Source of the DNA: CBDBND01 sp965262665 | Lineage (GTDB): Bacteria; Pseudomonadota; Alphaproteobacteria; Rhodospirillales; Rhodospirillaceae | Assembly: GCA_965262665.1 (NCBI GenBank) | Contig: CBDHFR010000004.1 | Location: forward strand, 2,170,001-2,234,000 | Direction of reading: 5' to 3' | DNA: 64,000 bases | Shown: positions 26,902-36,266 of the stretch, one piece after another | How the letters are laid out: each line of letters opens with the position of its first letter | How positions within the stretch are numbered: position 1 is the first letter of the stretch | Program-made: the position numbers and the translations under genes | The notes under the pieces: generated by a model | What the model was told of the DNA's origin: nothing | The model's database searches: none | Seen by the model: the letters and a program-made list of their open reading frames with translations, nothing else

Positions 26902-28373
26902 GTTCAACCGGTCGTCGCAACACGTTCAGTTTGACTGGCCTGCAAGCACTGGTCCAGAGCTTCGGCGGGAGTTCTCCATCCGAGGGTCTTGCGGGGCCGT
27001 GTATTGAGCGCGTCAGCAACAACTGCGAGTACGTCCGGACTGTGTGCGCTCAGATCGGTTCCTTTCGGGAAGTACTGTCGAAGCAATCCATTGGTGTTCT
27101 CGTTCGTTCCGCGTTGCCAAGGGCTGTGCGGTTCGCAGAAGTAGACGGGAAGGCCGGTTGCGATCCGCAGATCCGCATGCCTGGCCATCTCTGCTCCCTG
27201 GTCCCAGGTCAGCGAGCGGCGAAGCTGCGCTGGCAATGTCGTGATCGTCCGGGCGATGGCATCGCGAACCGCTTCAGCCCCATGCTCGCTCCAGCCGGCA
27301 AGCGCAGGCCCGTTCTTCACGCGCGGGACGGTGCCGTGGCCTTCCATTCGGGGAAGATGCAGCAGCATTGTGAACCGCGTGGCGCGTTCCACCAGAGTGC
27401 CGATCGCCGATCTGCCCAAGCCGATGATCAGGTCACCTTCCCAGTGTCCGGGTACGGCCCGATCAGCTGCTTCCGCCGATCGTTCACTGATCATGATCTC
27501 AGGCGTGACGAAGGATTTTCCCCGCCGGCGGCTACGTGCCCGAGGCACGCGCAGTGCCCTTCCCGTGCGAAGGCAGGCGGTCAGCTCACGACGGAGTGCG
27601 CCGCGGCCCTGTACGTAGAGCGCCTGATAGATCGCCTCATGACTGATCCGCATCGCTTGATCCTCGGGCCCGTCCCCAGGATAGTCGATCCGAAGACGGT
27701 GCGCGATCTGCTCAGGACTCCAGGCCCTGGCCCATCGCCTGCGCTGCCGCGGCCCATGCCGACGACCGTTCCAGACGACGCGTGGCCCCTCGATCACCGT
27801 TCCATCCGGTGCCGAGATCCGACCCGCAAGCCGATCCTGCACATCGCGCCGCAGCGCCTCATTCGTTGCCAGCTTGGCTGGCTGCGGCCTTTTGGCGGAT
27901 CGATCAGCATGCCACTGCGCCGTCGTTGCTCGGTAGTCCAGGCCACCGCTTCGGGTCGCCGCGTTGCGCCGCACCTCGCGGGAGATCGTCGACGGTGCTC
28001 GCTCCAGCCGGCAAGCAATATGACGTATGCCTCTTCCCTGAGCGCGCAGAAGAGCAATCTCCTCACGTTCCTCGAAAGACAGGTAACGTCCTGACAGCGG
28101 CTTGGCCGATTGCGATAAATGTGCTGGTGGCATGCCGCCCGACCTCCGGAACCACCTCGAGCCTACCGGAGGGGATACACCGGCATCTCGGGCCGCGTCC
28201 TCGCTCGAACGCCCCGTCGCAATCGCTGCCCAGAACCGAACAAGCTCCTCACGCCGTGCCGAGTCCGGTCGACCTGGCGAATGCAACTTGCTCCGTCCAG
28301 ACCGATCCGACCGCCGTCTGCGTACCCGTCATAGCAACCTCCTATGCCAGAGTGTTGCGACGACCGATTGAAC
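26902..28373 (-). mobile_element. IS30-family element (about 1472 bp)
   Basis: Terminal inverted repeats GTTCAACCGGTCGTCGCAAC (26902) and GTTCAATCGGTCGTCGCAAC (ending at 28373) differ at one position in the first 20. No clear target duplication is visible. Confidence 0.85.
26904..28286 (-). CDS. IS30-family transposase
   Basis: 460 residues. N-terminal HTH (RYLSFEEREEIALLRAQGRG, ERAPSTISREVRRNA). The DDE core is HWEGDLIIGLGRSAIGTLVE (Asp), SLTWDQGAEMARHADL (Asp) and QRGTNENTNGLLRQYFPKGT (Glu). All three catalytic residues are present and the frame is open, so it could be active. The stop lies inside the terminal repeat. Confidence 0.93.
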   Translation of the reverse strand: MHSPGRPDSARREELVRFWAAIATGRSSEDAARDAGVSPPVGSRWFRRSGGMPPAHLSQSAKPLSGRYLSFEEREEIALLRAQGRGIRHIACRLERAPSTISREVRRNAATRSGGLDYRATTAQWHADRSAKRPQPAKLATNEALRRDVQDRLAGRISAPDGTVIEGPRVVWNGRRHGPRQRRRWARAWSPEQIAHRLRIDYPGDGPEDQAMRISHEAIYQALYVQGRGALRRELTACLRTGRALRVPRARSRRRGKSFVTPEIMISERSAEAADRAVPGHWEGDLIIGLGRSAIGTLVERATRFTMLLHLPRMEGHGTVPRVKNGPALAGWSEHGAEAVRDAIARTITTLPAQLRRSLTWDQGAEMARHADLRIATGLPVYFCEPHSPWQRGTNENTNGLLRQYFPKGTDLSAHSPDVLAVVADALNTRPRKTLGWRTPAEALDQCLQASQTERVATTG

Positions 28374-28468
28374 TCGCCCCTTATCCAACGGTCTGTATGA
28401 TGCAAAACTTCCAGGTGCGGACGAGGTTTTCGAAAGGGATAGGGACCCGCAGCGTTTCACACTAACTA

Positions 28469-28778
28469 TTACTCCGTTTCTTTGGCCGGCGCGGCCCGGT
28501 CAGACGTGCGCTCGTAGGGCAGGGCGTTTTCTGGAAATCCGGGCGAGACAGTCTTGCGGTACATGTGCTCCACATAGGTCATGGGCGCCATGGCCAATTC
28601 CGCATAATGAATGAACACCCAGCCCTGAGGCTTTTTGCGGAACACTGCATTGACCCGGTAATCATCGTTAATGGCAGGACGCGCTGTTAGCTTGAAGTCC
28701 AGGTTGTTGTCCCATGTAGCGATAACGATGCTGTCCGATACCTGCCGCACGCGCAAGCGTGTCCGTCATCAAAACAAA
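28469..28778 (-). pseudogene. SnoaL/NTF2-like protein, C-terminal part
   Basis: About 95 residues: VRQVSDSIVIATWDNNLDFK, RVNAVFRKKPQGWVFIHYAE and LAMAPMTYVEHMYRKTVSPG. The end of a ketosteroid-isomerase-like fold (SnoaL_3/DUF4440 type), with no start. The N-terminus was removed by the IS3 element whose end is at 28779, and no matching piece lies beyond the element at 30253. Confidence 0.6.
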
Positions 28779-28832
28779 TGGGACTGTTGAGCGTGTTTCA
28801 TAAGGGAGGATCGGGCTCATCTTTGTTTGATG

Positions 28833-29813
28833 TTAAGCCGCTTGGCGTTGATGGTTCAAGCGGCGGTTTTGGGTGGTCAGTTTTTTGATCTTTTTTCTCT
28901 TTTCGATGATGGCGGTGTGGCGTCCAAAGTAGGCGTCGGCTGGAGTTACGTTGCCGATGCTCTCGTGGTAGCGTTGGTTGTTGTAGCGATCGACGAAGGC
29001 GCTGATCTGGTTTTCGAGATCGCCGGGTAGATAATAATTTTCAAGCAGGATCCGGTTCTTCAGCGTTTGATGCCAGCGCTCGATCTTGCCCTGGGTTTGC
29101 GGGTGATACGGTGCGCCCCGAACGTGATCCATACCGTGGTCCCCGAGCCATTCAGCCAGATCGCTGGAGATATAGGACGAGCCGTTGTCGCTGAGCAGCC
29201 TCGGCTTGTGGACGACATTGGCGCGATTGCAGCCTGAGGCTTCTAGCGCCAACTTCAGTGTTGCCGTCACATCGTCCGCCGTCATGTTGGTGCAGAGCTT
29301 CCAAGCAATGATGTAGCGGGAATAGTCGTCCAAGATGGTCGACAGATAAAACCAGCCCCAGCCGATGACCTTGAGAGAGGTGAAGTCGGTCTGCCACAGC
29401 TGGTTCGGCGCCGTGGTCTTGTCGCGGAACTCATCGGCTGCCTTGATGATCACGAAAGCGGGGCTGGTGATCAGGTCGTGGGCTTTGAGAAGCCGATAAA
29501 CCGAGGCTTCCGAGACAAAGTAGCCCCTGGTGTCCGTAAACCTGACGGCCAGTTCCCGGGGCGACAGTTGTGTCTCCTCCAGGGCAAGATCGATGATCTG
29601 CCCCCGGACATCATCCGGGATCCGGTTCCATACCCGGCCCGGGCTGCTGTTGCGATCCTCAAGACCGGCGTCGCCAAAGGCCAGAAAACGATCGTACCAG
29701 CGATAAAAGGTGGTCTTCGGAATGCCCAGCTTGTCCAAAGTGGACCCGACGCCCAGGTGGGACTGCTCGACCAGGCGGATGATCTCCAGCTTCTCGGATG
29801 CGCGATACCTCAT
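28833..29813 (-). CDS. IS3-family transposase OrfB
   Basis: 326 residues with an rve core: APNQLWQTDFTSLKVIGWGW (Asp), RLLSDNGSSYISSDLAEWLG (Asp) and GKIERWHQTLKNRI (Glu). It overlaps OrfA by 4 bases, so expression may be by coupling or frameshifting. Confidence 0.95.
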   Translation of the reverse strand: MRYRASEKLEIIRLVEQSHLGVGSTLDKLGIPKTTFYRWYDRFLAFGDAGLEDRNSSPGRVWNRIPDDVRGQIIDLALEETQLSPRELAVRFTDTRGYFVSEASVYRLLKAHDLITSPAFVIIKAADEFRDKTTAPNQLWQTDFTSLKVIGWGWFYLSTILDDYSRYIIAWKLCTNMTADDVTATLKLALEASGCNRANVVHKPRLLSDNGSSYISSDLAEWLGDHGMDHVRGAPYHPQTQGKIERWHQTLKNRILLENYYLPGDLENQISAFVDRYNNQRYHESIGNVTPADAYFGRHTAIIEKRKKIKKLTTQNRRLNHQRQAA

Positions 29814-30184
29814 TCCTCGTCTCCCCCGTGCCCGAGCATGTTTTTTTTGAGAAGACGGTTCTCCAGCGAAAGTTCGGCGACCAACTCCTTCAAGTCGCGC
29901 ATCTCCTGGCGGAGGCCTTTAACCTCGCCCGAGGTCGCTTGGCGCCCGGTGTCGCCGGCGAGCCGCTTCTTGCCCGCTTCCAAAAACTCTTTCGACCAGC
30001 TGTAATACAGACCCTCGGCGATGCCCTCGCGGCGGCACAAGGCGGCGATGCTCTCCTCGCCGCGCAGGCCCGACACCACGATCCGGATCTTCTCCTCAGC
30101 CGTATACTGCTTGCGTGTCTTGCGCCGAATATCCCGAACCGTTCTCTCCGCCGGGTCGTTCTTGCTCATTAATTTCTGTCTCAT
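29810..30184 (-). CDS. IS3-family OrfA (HTH)
   Basis: 124 residues, or 118 from the in-frame ATG (MSKNDPAERT). Helix-turn-helix RKQYTAEEKIRIVVSGLRGE then IAALCRREGIAEGLYYSWSK, followed by a leucine-zipper-like stretch LRQEMRDLKELVAELSLENR. This is the usual DNA-binding and multimerising partner of OrfB. Confidence 0.93.
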   Translation of the reverse strand: MRQKLMSKNDPAERTVRDIRRKTRKQYTAEEKIRIVVSGLRGEESIAALCRREGIAEGLYYSWSKEFLEAGKKRLAGDTGRQATSGEVKGLRQEMRDLKELVAELSLENRLLKKNMLGHGGDEE

Positions 30185-30283
30185 CTTCGTTCCCTTCGGT
30201 CACTACGATGAGCCAGAAATCCTCCGTTATGCAATTACCTCAATTTGTCCCAAAGGCGCTGACGTCAGACAAGTATGCCACGC

Positions 30284-30580
30284 ATGATACTCACCTACGG
30301 CTTTAAAGGAGGACAAAAGTTTTGGTTCGGCAAGCCAGCAAAAACCTTTTGGTTTCCCGTGCCCACCCATCTTGGCCCTAAGTACGAGGTCGTGCATTAC
30401 GAAGCCAATCACATTGACAAGGATGTGCGTTTCACCAAAGAAGCGGCTATGCAGCTCTCCAACATCCCCAAGCCGTTTCTAGGAGCCGCGCTCAAGGGCA
30501 TCGTGGCCGAAGCCAAGAAAGAGGGCGTAACATTGGTCGACGATGCTTTCGTCAAAAAACTTAACGAAAAGCGTGGCTAA
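30284..30580 (+). CDS. Small protein with PCP-reductase-like C-terminus
   Basis: 98 residues from the ATG at 30284. The N-terminal half is aromatic (GGQKFWFGKPAKTFWFPVPT). The C-terminal half (VRFTKEAAMQLSNIPKPFLG, EAKKEGVTLVDDAFVKKLNE) resembles the short PCP_red domain, but the match is only by pattern. The IS3 element ends 31 bp upstream, so its original start or promoter may have been lost. Confidence 0.5.
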   Translation: MILTYGFKGGQKFWFGKPAKTFWFPVPTHLGPKYEVVHYEANHIDKDVRFTKEAAMQLSNIPKPFLGAALKGIVAEAKKEGVTLVDDAFVKKLNEKRG

Positions 30581-30686
30581 GACTTCCGATTGAAACAAAA
30601 CCGAGCTGCTGCCCCGGCCGAGTGGCACCAACTCGTAGCCTGACAGGTCCTCATTATTACATATGGGCTCTTCTGCTCCGACCCAG

Positions 30687-30980
30687 TTAGTCTGACAATG
30701 CCACTCTAAGAGCTCGGATTAAATTGATTTTCTCTCTGATCCGAAAAGTATATTCTTTAGCGCCTGACACATACTCCTCTAGTGCTTCTAAATCATTGTC
30801 CGAAAAACTGTTATGATCAAATCTAAGCATCCCATTTATCAATCCTAGTAAGTCGCTCAAACCGTACCTTTGATGTCCTTCCAATAACCTTTCCTTAGGC
30901 TTGCGAAGCAGTAATTTATCTAACCAGCTTGGAACAATAATTAAATTTGATTTTGCCGTTTCAATTGCCCTGGCATCCAT
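30687..30980 (-). CDS. Hypothetical protein, 97 aa
   Basis: An AT-rich gene unlike its neighbours. Helical, no signal peptide: DARAIETAKSNLIIVPSWLD, LLLRKPKERLLEGHQRYGLS, DNDLEALEEYVSGAKEYTFR. Composition suggests recent transfer. No family recognised. Confidence 0.5.
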   Translation of the reverse strand: MDARAIETAKSNLIIVPSWLDKLLLRKPKERLLEGHQRYGLSDLLGLINGMLRFDHNSFSDNDLEALEEYVSGAKEYTFRIREKINLIRALRVALSD

Positions 30981-30998
30981 TTCGTTTGACGCCTGCTC

Positions 30999-31280
30999 AT
31001 GACGCTTATCAGTCCTTCAGGCAGCCTTACTCATGCAGCACAACCTGTCATGCCGGAGAAATCGAGCCTGAGGGTCTCGGCAATTTCTCGTGCCCTTGGT
31101 GATGAATCGGGCTCCGTCGCGGAAACCGTGTCCCTTCTAAAAACCTTATACACTGCTTTTATTGAAAATCGTCCGGATGTGGATGGGATTTTGGAAAGGG
31201 ATAGCGACGCTTTTCCATTCCAAAACCTAGACAGCATACTCCCTGGACTCAACGCCGTTTACTCTAACAATGCAGTGTAA
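30999..31280 (+). CDS. Possible small protein, 93 aa
   Basis: Open frame with protein-like central part (AISRALGDESGSVAETVSLL, KTLYTAFIENRPDVDGILER). No clear ribosome site and no family match. It may be a relic. Confidence 0.3.
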   Translation: MTLISPSGSLTHAAQPVMPEKSSLRVSAISRALGDESGSVAETVSLLKTLYTAFIENRPDVDGILERDSDAFPFQNLDSILPGLNAVYSNNAV

Positions 31281-31294
31281 CGGGTTGATAAGTT

Positions 31295-31724
31295 TCAACA
31301 GGATAATTTGACGATTTTTGCGGGTGTCCAACTGGTGCGGCGACGCACCTCGCGAGACGCGGTATCTTCTTCATCAAAGTCTACAGTAATCGGCGTCCCG
31401 CCGAACAGGTCGCTCTCGTGAAGCACGGGCAAGTTGATAATCGCAAACGGTTCATTGGCATCATACCAAATGGCAGCGACCAAGACGCCGCACCGATCAC
31501 AAACGTGGAAATCTGTAATCTTCTGGCCAAAGCGATAGGGAGTTGGTGGCTCAAGGGGGAGATATAAAACGATCTGCCCATGGGGGGTCCGAAACAGCTA
31601 CTGCACTATGACTTTTACAAAAGGCGCACCCACAAATACGAGGCACAAGGGTAGCAGGCTCGCGCTCAGTGACAAATTCGAGCCTGATCCGACCGCAATG
31701 GCAGTCTCCGGTATATTTGACCAC
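31295..31724 (-). pseudogene. GFA-family (CENP-V/glutathione-dependent formaldehyde-activating) protein, one frameshift
   Basis: GTG at 31724. First frame: VKYTGDCHCGRIRLEFVTER, then PRICGCAFCKSHSAVAVSDP. After a one-base shift at about 31590: LFRTPHGQIVLYLPLEPPTP, FHVCDRCGVLVAAIWYDANE and RRRTSWTPAKIVKLSC. The Zn-binding cysteines (CHCG, CGCAFC, CDRCG) are all present across the two frames. The 430-base span is the family's normal length plus one base. Confidence 0.7.
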
Positions 31725-31936
31725 AGGAAAACCCTAGCAATGTACACCCAGCAGTCGAACCAAGACCATGGTCGTACCATATGTGTATCATGCCATGTCG
31801 CATGAAAATGGCGGCGATTGTATTTGGCGACCTTCAAGGCACAGAATCGACCGCCCTAGCCGCCGAGATCGCGTAGCATCCTTTGCCGGCGACGCTGTAA
31901 CATGATACCTCTCCGGCCCTTTGGCCGAGCCAAACC

Positions 31937-32758
31937 ATGCCTCAGTCCACCGCTTACATTGAAGGCCCACTGGTTACCCTGGACGATATAGTTGCAGGGG
32001 TGCGAGCCGTTGGTATAAGCGCTGGCGACGTGGTTCTGGTACACACCTCACTCAAAGCCTTCGGTTGGGTATGTGGCGGATCGATCGCCATCATCAACGC
32101 ACTCGAAACCGTTATTACCCGCCAAGGAACTATTGTCATGCCTGCGTTTTCGGCGGATCTGTCAGACCCGGCCCATTGGTCTAACCCGCCGGTACCGAAA
32201 GACTGGTGGCCTCGCATCCGTGAAACCATGCCGGCGTATGATCCGGACCGCACACCAACTATAGGCTTAGGCCGTACCCCAGAAGTTTTTCGTGCCAGCC
32301 CGGACGTTAAACGCAGCAACCATCCACAAGCGTCTTTCGCGGCTTGGGGTGAACAGGCTGAAACCATTGTCAGAGACCATCACTTGGACCACGGCGTTGG
32401 CGACGGATCGCCATTGAAGAAACTCTACGATCTGGATGCCAAGGTCCTATTCCTGGGCACAGGCTATGGCACATGCACGGCTTTTCATCTGGGCGAATGG
32501 CGCGCGGGCATTCGCGCGGTCATTCAACAGGGCTCGCCCATGTTGGTGGATGGCGTACGACTGTGGGTTACCTATGAGGAAACCGATTACGACGAAACGC
32601 CCTTCGCCGATCTGGGTACGGAATTTGAGAAACACCACGTCATCGCGCAGACAAAAGTGGGCTTGGCGAACGTGCGAGCCTTCTCTCTACGGGTGGCCGC
32701 GGATTTCGCTGAAGAAATGCTCTTGAGGAAGCCCGATTTTCTGAGAGCTTCCGAGTGA
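31937..32758 (+). CDS. AAC(3)/YokD-family N-acetyltransferase
   Basis: 273 residues of the antibiotic_NAT fold: GISAGDVVLVHTSLKAFGWV, ALETVITRQGTIVMPAFSAD, GRTPEVFRASPDVKRSNHPQ (conserved RSxHP), HGVGDGSPLKKLYDLDAKVL and LGTGYGTCTAFHLGEW. Known members acetylate the 3-amino group of aminoglycosides; many chromosomal relatives have other amine substrates. No resistance partners or integron signals are beside it, so the substrate should be left open. Confidence 0.9.
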   Translation: MPQSTAYIEGPLVTLDDIVAGVRAVGISAGDVVLVHTSLKAFGWVCGGSIAIINALETVITRQGTIVMPAFSADLSDPAHWSNPPVPKDWWPRIRETMPAYDPDRTPTIGLGRTPEVFRASPDVKRSNHPQASFAAWGEQAETIVRDHHLDHGVGDGSPLKKLYDLDAKVLFLGTGYGTCTAFHLGEWRAGIRAVIQQGSPMLVDGVRLWVTYEETDYDETPFADLGTEFEKHHVIAQTKVGLANVRAFSLRVAADFAEEMLLRKPDFLRASE

Positions 32759-33065
32759 TCGAGGTCAAAACCGCGCCATGTCCCTTTCGAAAATGTCATC
32801 TACACCTGGATGTCTTGCATCATGAAGAGCGGCGGTAGGGTTTTCGGAAGGGCAGGTAATTAGGACAAGAATAGCTTCTTTAGTGAGGAGATTTGATCTC
32901 GCTGCGGGCATCGTCAGACTAAAATCGTATGTTAGAATTTTCCCGTTGTTGAGCCAGCTTCGTGACCTGTGCCTGTCCGGTCTAAGCTAGGCAAAACCTG
33001 TTTCTGCGCCCTAAAATCCCCAAAAGGGGACAGGGAGAGACGACCACGCAGACTTAATCTGATGG
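32759..33065. other. Intergenic stretch, nothing recognised
   Basis: Between the acetyltransferase stop and the IS110 element. No open frame with a ribosome site, no RNA gene and no repeats seen. Confidence 0.4.
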
Positions 33066-34412
33066 TATGGACGCCCCCTTTTCGGCGTCGAGTGCGCCAG
33101 AATGGAGTTTGGTTTGAACTCCAGACAGAGGGAGCGTCCACGATGGATATTACAACAATCGGTTTTGATCTGGCAAAGACGGTGTTCCAGGTTCACGGTG
33201 CTGATGGTGAGGGGCGAGCGGTACTACGGCGGAAGCTGCGCCGCGGGAAGGTGTTGGCGTTCTTCGCCGGATTGCCATCATGTCTTGTCGGCATGGAAGC
33301 CTGCGCCAGTGCGCACTACTGGGCGCGTGAGATACAAGCGCTGGGCCATGAGGTCCGGCTGATCCCGCCTCAATACGTTCGCCCCTTCGTCAAGACGAAC
33401 AAGAACGACGCGGCGGATGCGGAAGCGATCTGCGAGGCGGTGACGCGTCCGACGATGCGCTTTGCGCCGGCGAAAAGCGCCGAGCAGCAATCGGTTTTGA
33501 TGCTGCACCGGGCCCGTGAGCTGTTGGTCCGTCAACGCACGATGGTGATCAATGCGCTTCGCGGCCACTGTGCGGAGCTCGGACTGATCGTCGCTCAAGG
33601 GGCGTCGAAGGTGGAGGAACTGGTTGCCATCATCGAAGATCCCGGTGATGTGCGACTGCCCCCTCTGGCACGCGAGGCGCTTGGCTCTCTGGTTGAGCAG
33701 CTCCATTCCGCTCAGGCCCGGATCAAGCAGCTGGAGGCGACGCTTTTGGCTTGGCACCGATCCAACCAGGCGAGCCGCCGGCTTGCGACGATCCCCGGCG
33801 TCGGTGTCATCACCGCGACGGCGCTGGTCGCGACGATCGGAGATGGCGCGCAGTTTCGCTCGGGCCGGCAGCTCTCGGCCTGGCTCGGTCTCGTGCCCCG
33901 ACAACACTCGAGTGGCGGCAAGGACAGGCTGGGGCGGATCTCGAAGCGCGGGGATGGCTATATCAGGCGCTTGCTCGTGCATGGTGCGCGAAGCGTGCTG
34001 CGCTGGCGCCGCGCCAAGCCGGGCACGGGGCCTGGCTGGACCGACCGGCTCCTGGCGCGGCGGCCGACAAACGTCGTGCTGGTCGCCATGGCCAATAAGA
34101 CAGCCCGCGTCGCCTGGGCACTGCTCAGATACGAGCGTATCTACCGACCGACGCCCGCCTGACCAGCTGGAAAGCGGATACAAACTTGCGAGGGTAACGA
34201 CGATTTGATGGCGAAACAGGGCTCCACCCGAGATCGGCCAAACCCGAGGCATTGTCAGAGCTTTGAGCTCGTTAATCTGACTGGGCGTCGATCTTTCGGA
34301 TTCCATCAGGGCCAGCGGTCAGCGTACCGCAGCGCAAAGGCCGGATACATGACTGCAAGCTCTACCGCCGTTTTAAGTCAGTTTCTCCCTTGCAACACCG
34401 GGGGCGTCCATA
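33066..34412 (+). mobile_element. Intact IS110-family element, IS1111 type
   Basis: Perfect 13-bp subterminal inverted repeats TATGGACGCCCCC (33066-33078) and GGGGGCGTCCATA (34400-34412), a mark of the IS1111 subgroup, surround an intact transposase. The true ends lie a few bases outside. It has cut an rve-type transposase gene on its right. Confidence 0.9.
33143..34162 (+). CDS. IS110/IS1111 transposase
   Basis: 339 residues. DEDD domain: TIGFDLAKTVFQVHGADGEG, VGMEACASAHYWAREIQALG, KTNKNDAADAEAICEAVTRP. C-terminal transposase_20: RLATIPGVGVITATALVATI, SAWLGLVPRQHSSGGKDRLG, ISKRGDGYIRRLLVHGARSV. ATG at 33143 after GAGGGAGCG. All acidic residues are present; probably active. Confidence 0.94.
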   Translation: MDITTIGFDLAKTVFQVHGADGEGRAVLRRKLRRGKVLAFFAGLPSCLVGMEACASAHYWAREIQALGHEVRLIPPQYVRPFVKTNKNDAADAEAICEAVTRPTMRFAPAKSAEQQSVLMLHRARELLVRQRTMVINALRGHCAELGLIVAQGASKVEELVAIIEDPGDVRLPPLAREALGSLVEQLHSAQARIKQLEATLLAWHRSNQASRRLATIPGVGVITATALVATIGDGAQFRSGRQLSAWLGLVPRQHSSGGKDRLGRISKRGDGYIRRLLVHGARSVLRWRRAKPGTGPGWTDRLLARRPTNVVLVAMANKTARVAWALLRYERIYRPTPA

Positions 34413-34429
34413 CATGACAATGCCCTCCT

Positions 34430-34910
34430 CTATGGCCTGGTCGTCCTTTACCTCAAGCGGCGGGTGTTAGTGTGGACCAATGCCACCTTCCAGCCGACAG
34501 CGGCTTGGATCGCCAATCACGTGAGCCAAGCCTTTCCCTGGGAGACAGCGCAGGATTACCTCATCAGGGACCGAGATAGCAGTTACGGCACGGTCTTCAA
34601 ACGGCGATTAAGCGCTATGGGCATCAGAGACCGGCCCACGGCACCAAGGTCACCGTGGCAGAATGGGTATGTCGAGCGGGTTATTGGCTCCATCCGCCGG
34701 GAGTGCCTGGACCACACCATCATCTTTGGCGAGGCTCACTTACGGCGGACGCTTAGACATTACGCCCGATACTACAATCATGCCCGGACGCATCTTTCCC
34801 TAGATAAGGATTCATCGGTTTCCCGTCCTACCGTGCGGGTCGACGCTATCTCAAGGTGTGAACACCTCGGTGGACTTCATCACGAGTACCGGCGGATAGT
34901 GGGATGGTAG
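34430..34910 (+). pseudogene. rve-domain transposase, C-terminal fragment
   Basis: VWTNATFQPTAAWIANHVSQ, AQDYLIRDRDSSYGTVFKRR, SPWQNGYVERVIGSIRRECL (Glu of the DDE triad) and LRHYARYYNHARTHLSLDKD. The first Asp and the HTH region were removed by the IS1111-type element at 34412. Confidence 0.8.
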
Positions 34911-34911
34911 G

Positions 34912-35585
34912 GTGAACGTCACTCAATCAACAGGCGGTGGTATGGTAAAGTCTACTGCTATCAACAAAACAGATGGAACCATGGCCAGGAGTTCTAGGCG
35001 CTTTTGTAGGACGATCTACGACGAGAACACCGGGCGCATGAAGATGAGGATTCAATACCTCAGGGAATATGAACCCGAGACGGAGCCAAAACTCGCGAAG
35101 GAACAAGTGCTCTCGCGGCTATTGTCGATGCTCTTGCCAAGAACGGCTGGCGCCGGACAGGCGCAAGACGAAAGTACCGCCAGAGGACTGCAAAAAAGAG
35201 GTTTGGGCTTCGGCCAGGCGCTTGAAGTGGAGGTCGGGGTCCAGCTGCCGAAAGAGCCGAACCGTTTACCAAGTTCGCCTAAATGTCGGAGCCCCGAGGC
35301 GCGACAACTCAGATCTTGAGAAACCTAATACATCAGCCACTTAGGGGCATTTGAGCGCTATCGCATATAAATCTCACTGATCGTCCAGGAACGTCTAGGT
35401 GGGGTGGATATGAGAACGGTCTGTCATTGCCTGCCATCGGGACGCGCGAGGACACGGCCTCGGGACATTTTAGGGTCCTCATTTTCAACCCACTCGTGGG
35501 GCGCCGGTCATGCCACTCCAGCGTCATACTCCAACACCTACCCCCCCACAGAGCATATTCCAGACCTGACATAGGGCTTTTAAGG
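34912..35585. other. 674-bp relic region
   Basis: An open frame at 34912-35319 has low-complexity, basic sequence with no family signal. The rest shows only short frames. Probably degraded IS or cargo DNA between two IS pieces. Confidence 0.4.
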
Positions 35586-36195
35586 TGTAGTGGTTCAGAT
35601 GTGATCTGACAGTTGGCCGTTTTTCCGGCGGCCTCTGTTAGGTCAAGTTCAGTTCACGAACTTTTCCTTCCAGATTTCTTTGCCCTCGATCATGGTCTGG
35701 AACGGCGTTCTGCCGCAACACATTTTGCCCTGATGAGTGCGTTCCGTGTTGTAGTGATGTAGCCATTGATCCAGATCGTCCTGCAGCGCATCGACGCTGT
35801 CGTAGAGTCTTTTGCGGAACGCGACCTGGTAGAACTCCTGCAGCACGGTCTTGTGAAAGCGCTCGCGGATGCCGTTTGTTTGCGGTGATTTCACCTTGGT
35901 CTTGGTGTGGTCGATATCGTTGATGGCCAGGAAGAGCTGGTAGTCGTGCTTGTCCGCTCGCCCGCAGTATTCCGTGCCCCTGTCGGTCATGATCCGCAGC
36001 ACAGGCAGGTCGTGCTCGTCATGGAACGGCAGCACCCGGTCATTGAGCAGGTCGGCGGCGGTGATCGGCGTCTTGGTGGTGTAGAGCTTGGCCTGCGCGA
36101 CCTTGGAATAGGGATCGACATAGCTCTGCTGGTAGATCCGCCCCACCCCCTTCAGGGTGCCGACATAGAAGGTGTCCTGTGAACCCAGATAGCTA
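35586..36195 (-). mobile_element. IS481-family fragment, 3' part
   Basis: From the TGTAGTGG terminus at 35586 to YLGSQDTFYVG at about 36193. About 185 C-terminal transposase residues remain in frame (35649-36193). The break abuts the 3' flank of the hisC-like gene. Confidence 0.85.
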
Positions 36196-36266
36196 CCCGT
36201 CCCAACCTCTAGTTTCCCCGGCATCGCCTCGTCCCAAGGCCGCCGGGGTTTTTCTTTTAAGACCGC

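Larger units (their letters stand above)
28779..30252 (-). mobile_element. Intact IS3-family element (1474 bp)
   Basis: Ends TGGGAC...GTCCCA. The inner repeats are similar (GTTTCATAAGGGAGGATCGG and TTGCATAACGGAGGATTTCT), both followed by GGCTCAT. The two overlapping frames of an IS3 transposase lie inside. The target duplication is unclear (AAA/AAG). Confidence 0.9.

Noticed and set aside
26868..28094. 408-codon plus-strand frame opposite IS30
   Set aside because: Low-complexity, Arg/Pro-rich translation; the IS30 transposase on the other strand is clearly real.
31937..32758. Acquired aminoglycoside-resistance gene
   Set aside because: No integron, cassette or resistance neighbours. The family is common in chromosomes with unknown amine substrates, so only the family is stated.
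33278..34306. Long minus-strand frame opposite the IS1111 transposase
   Set aside because: Antisense shadow of a GC-rich gene; no ribosome site or family signal.
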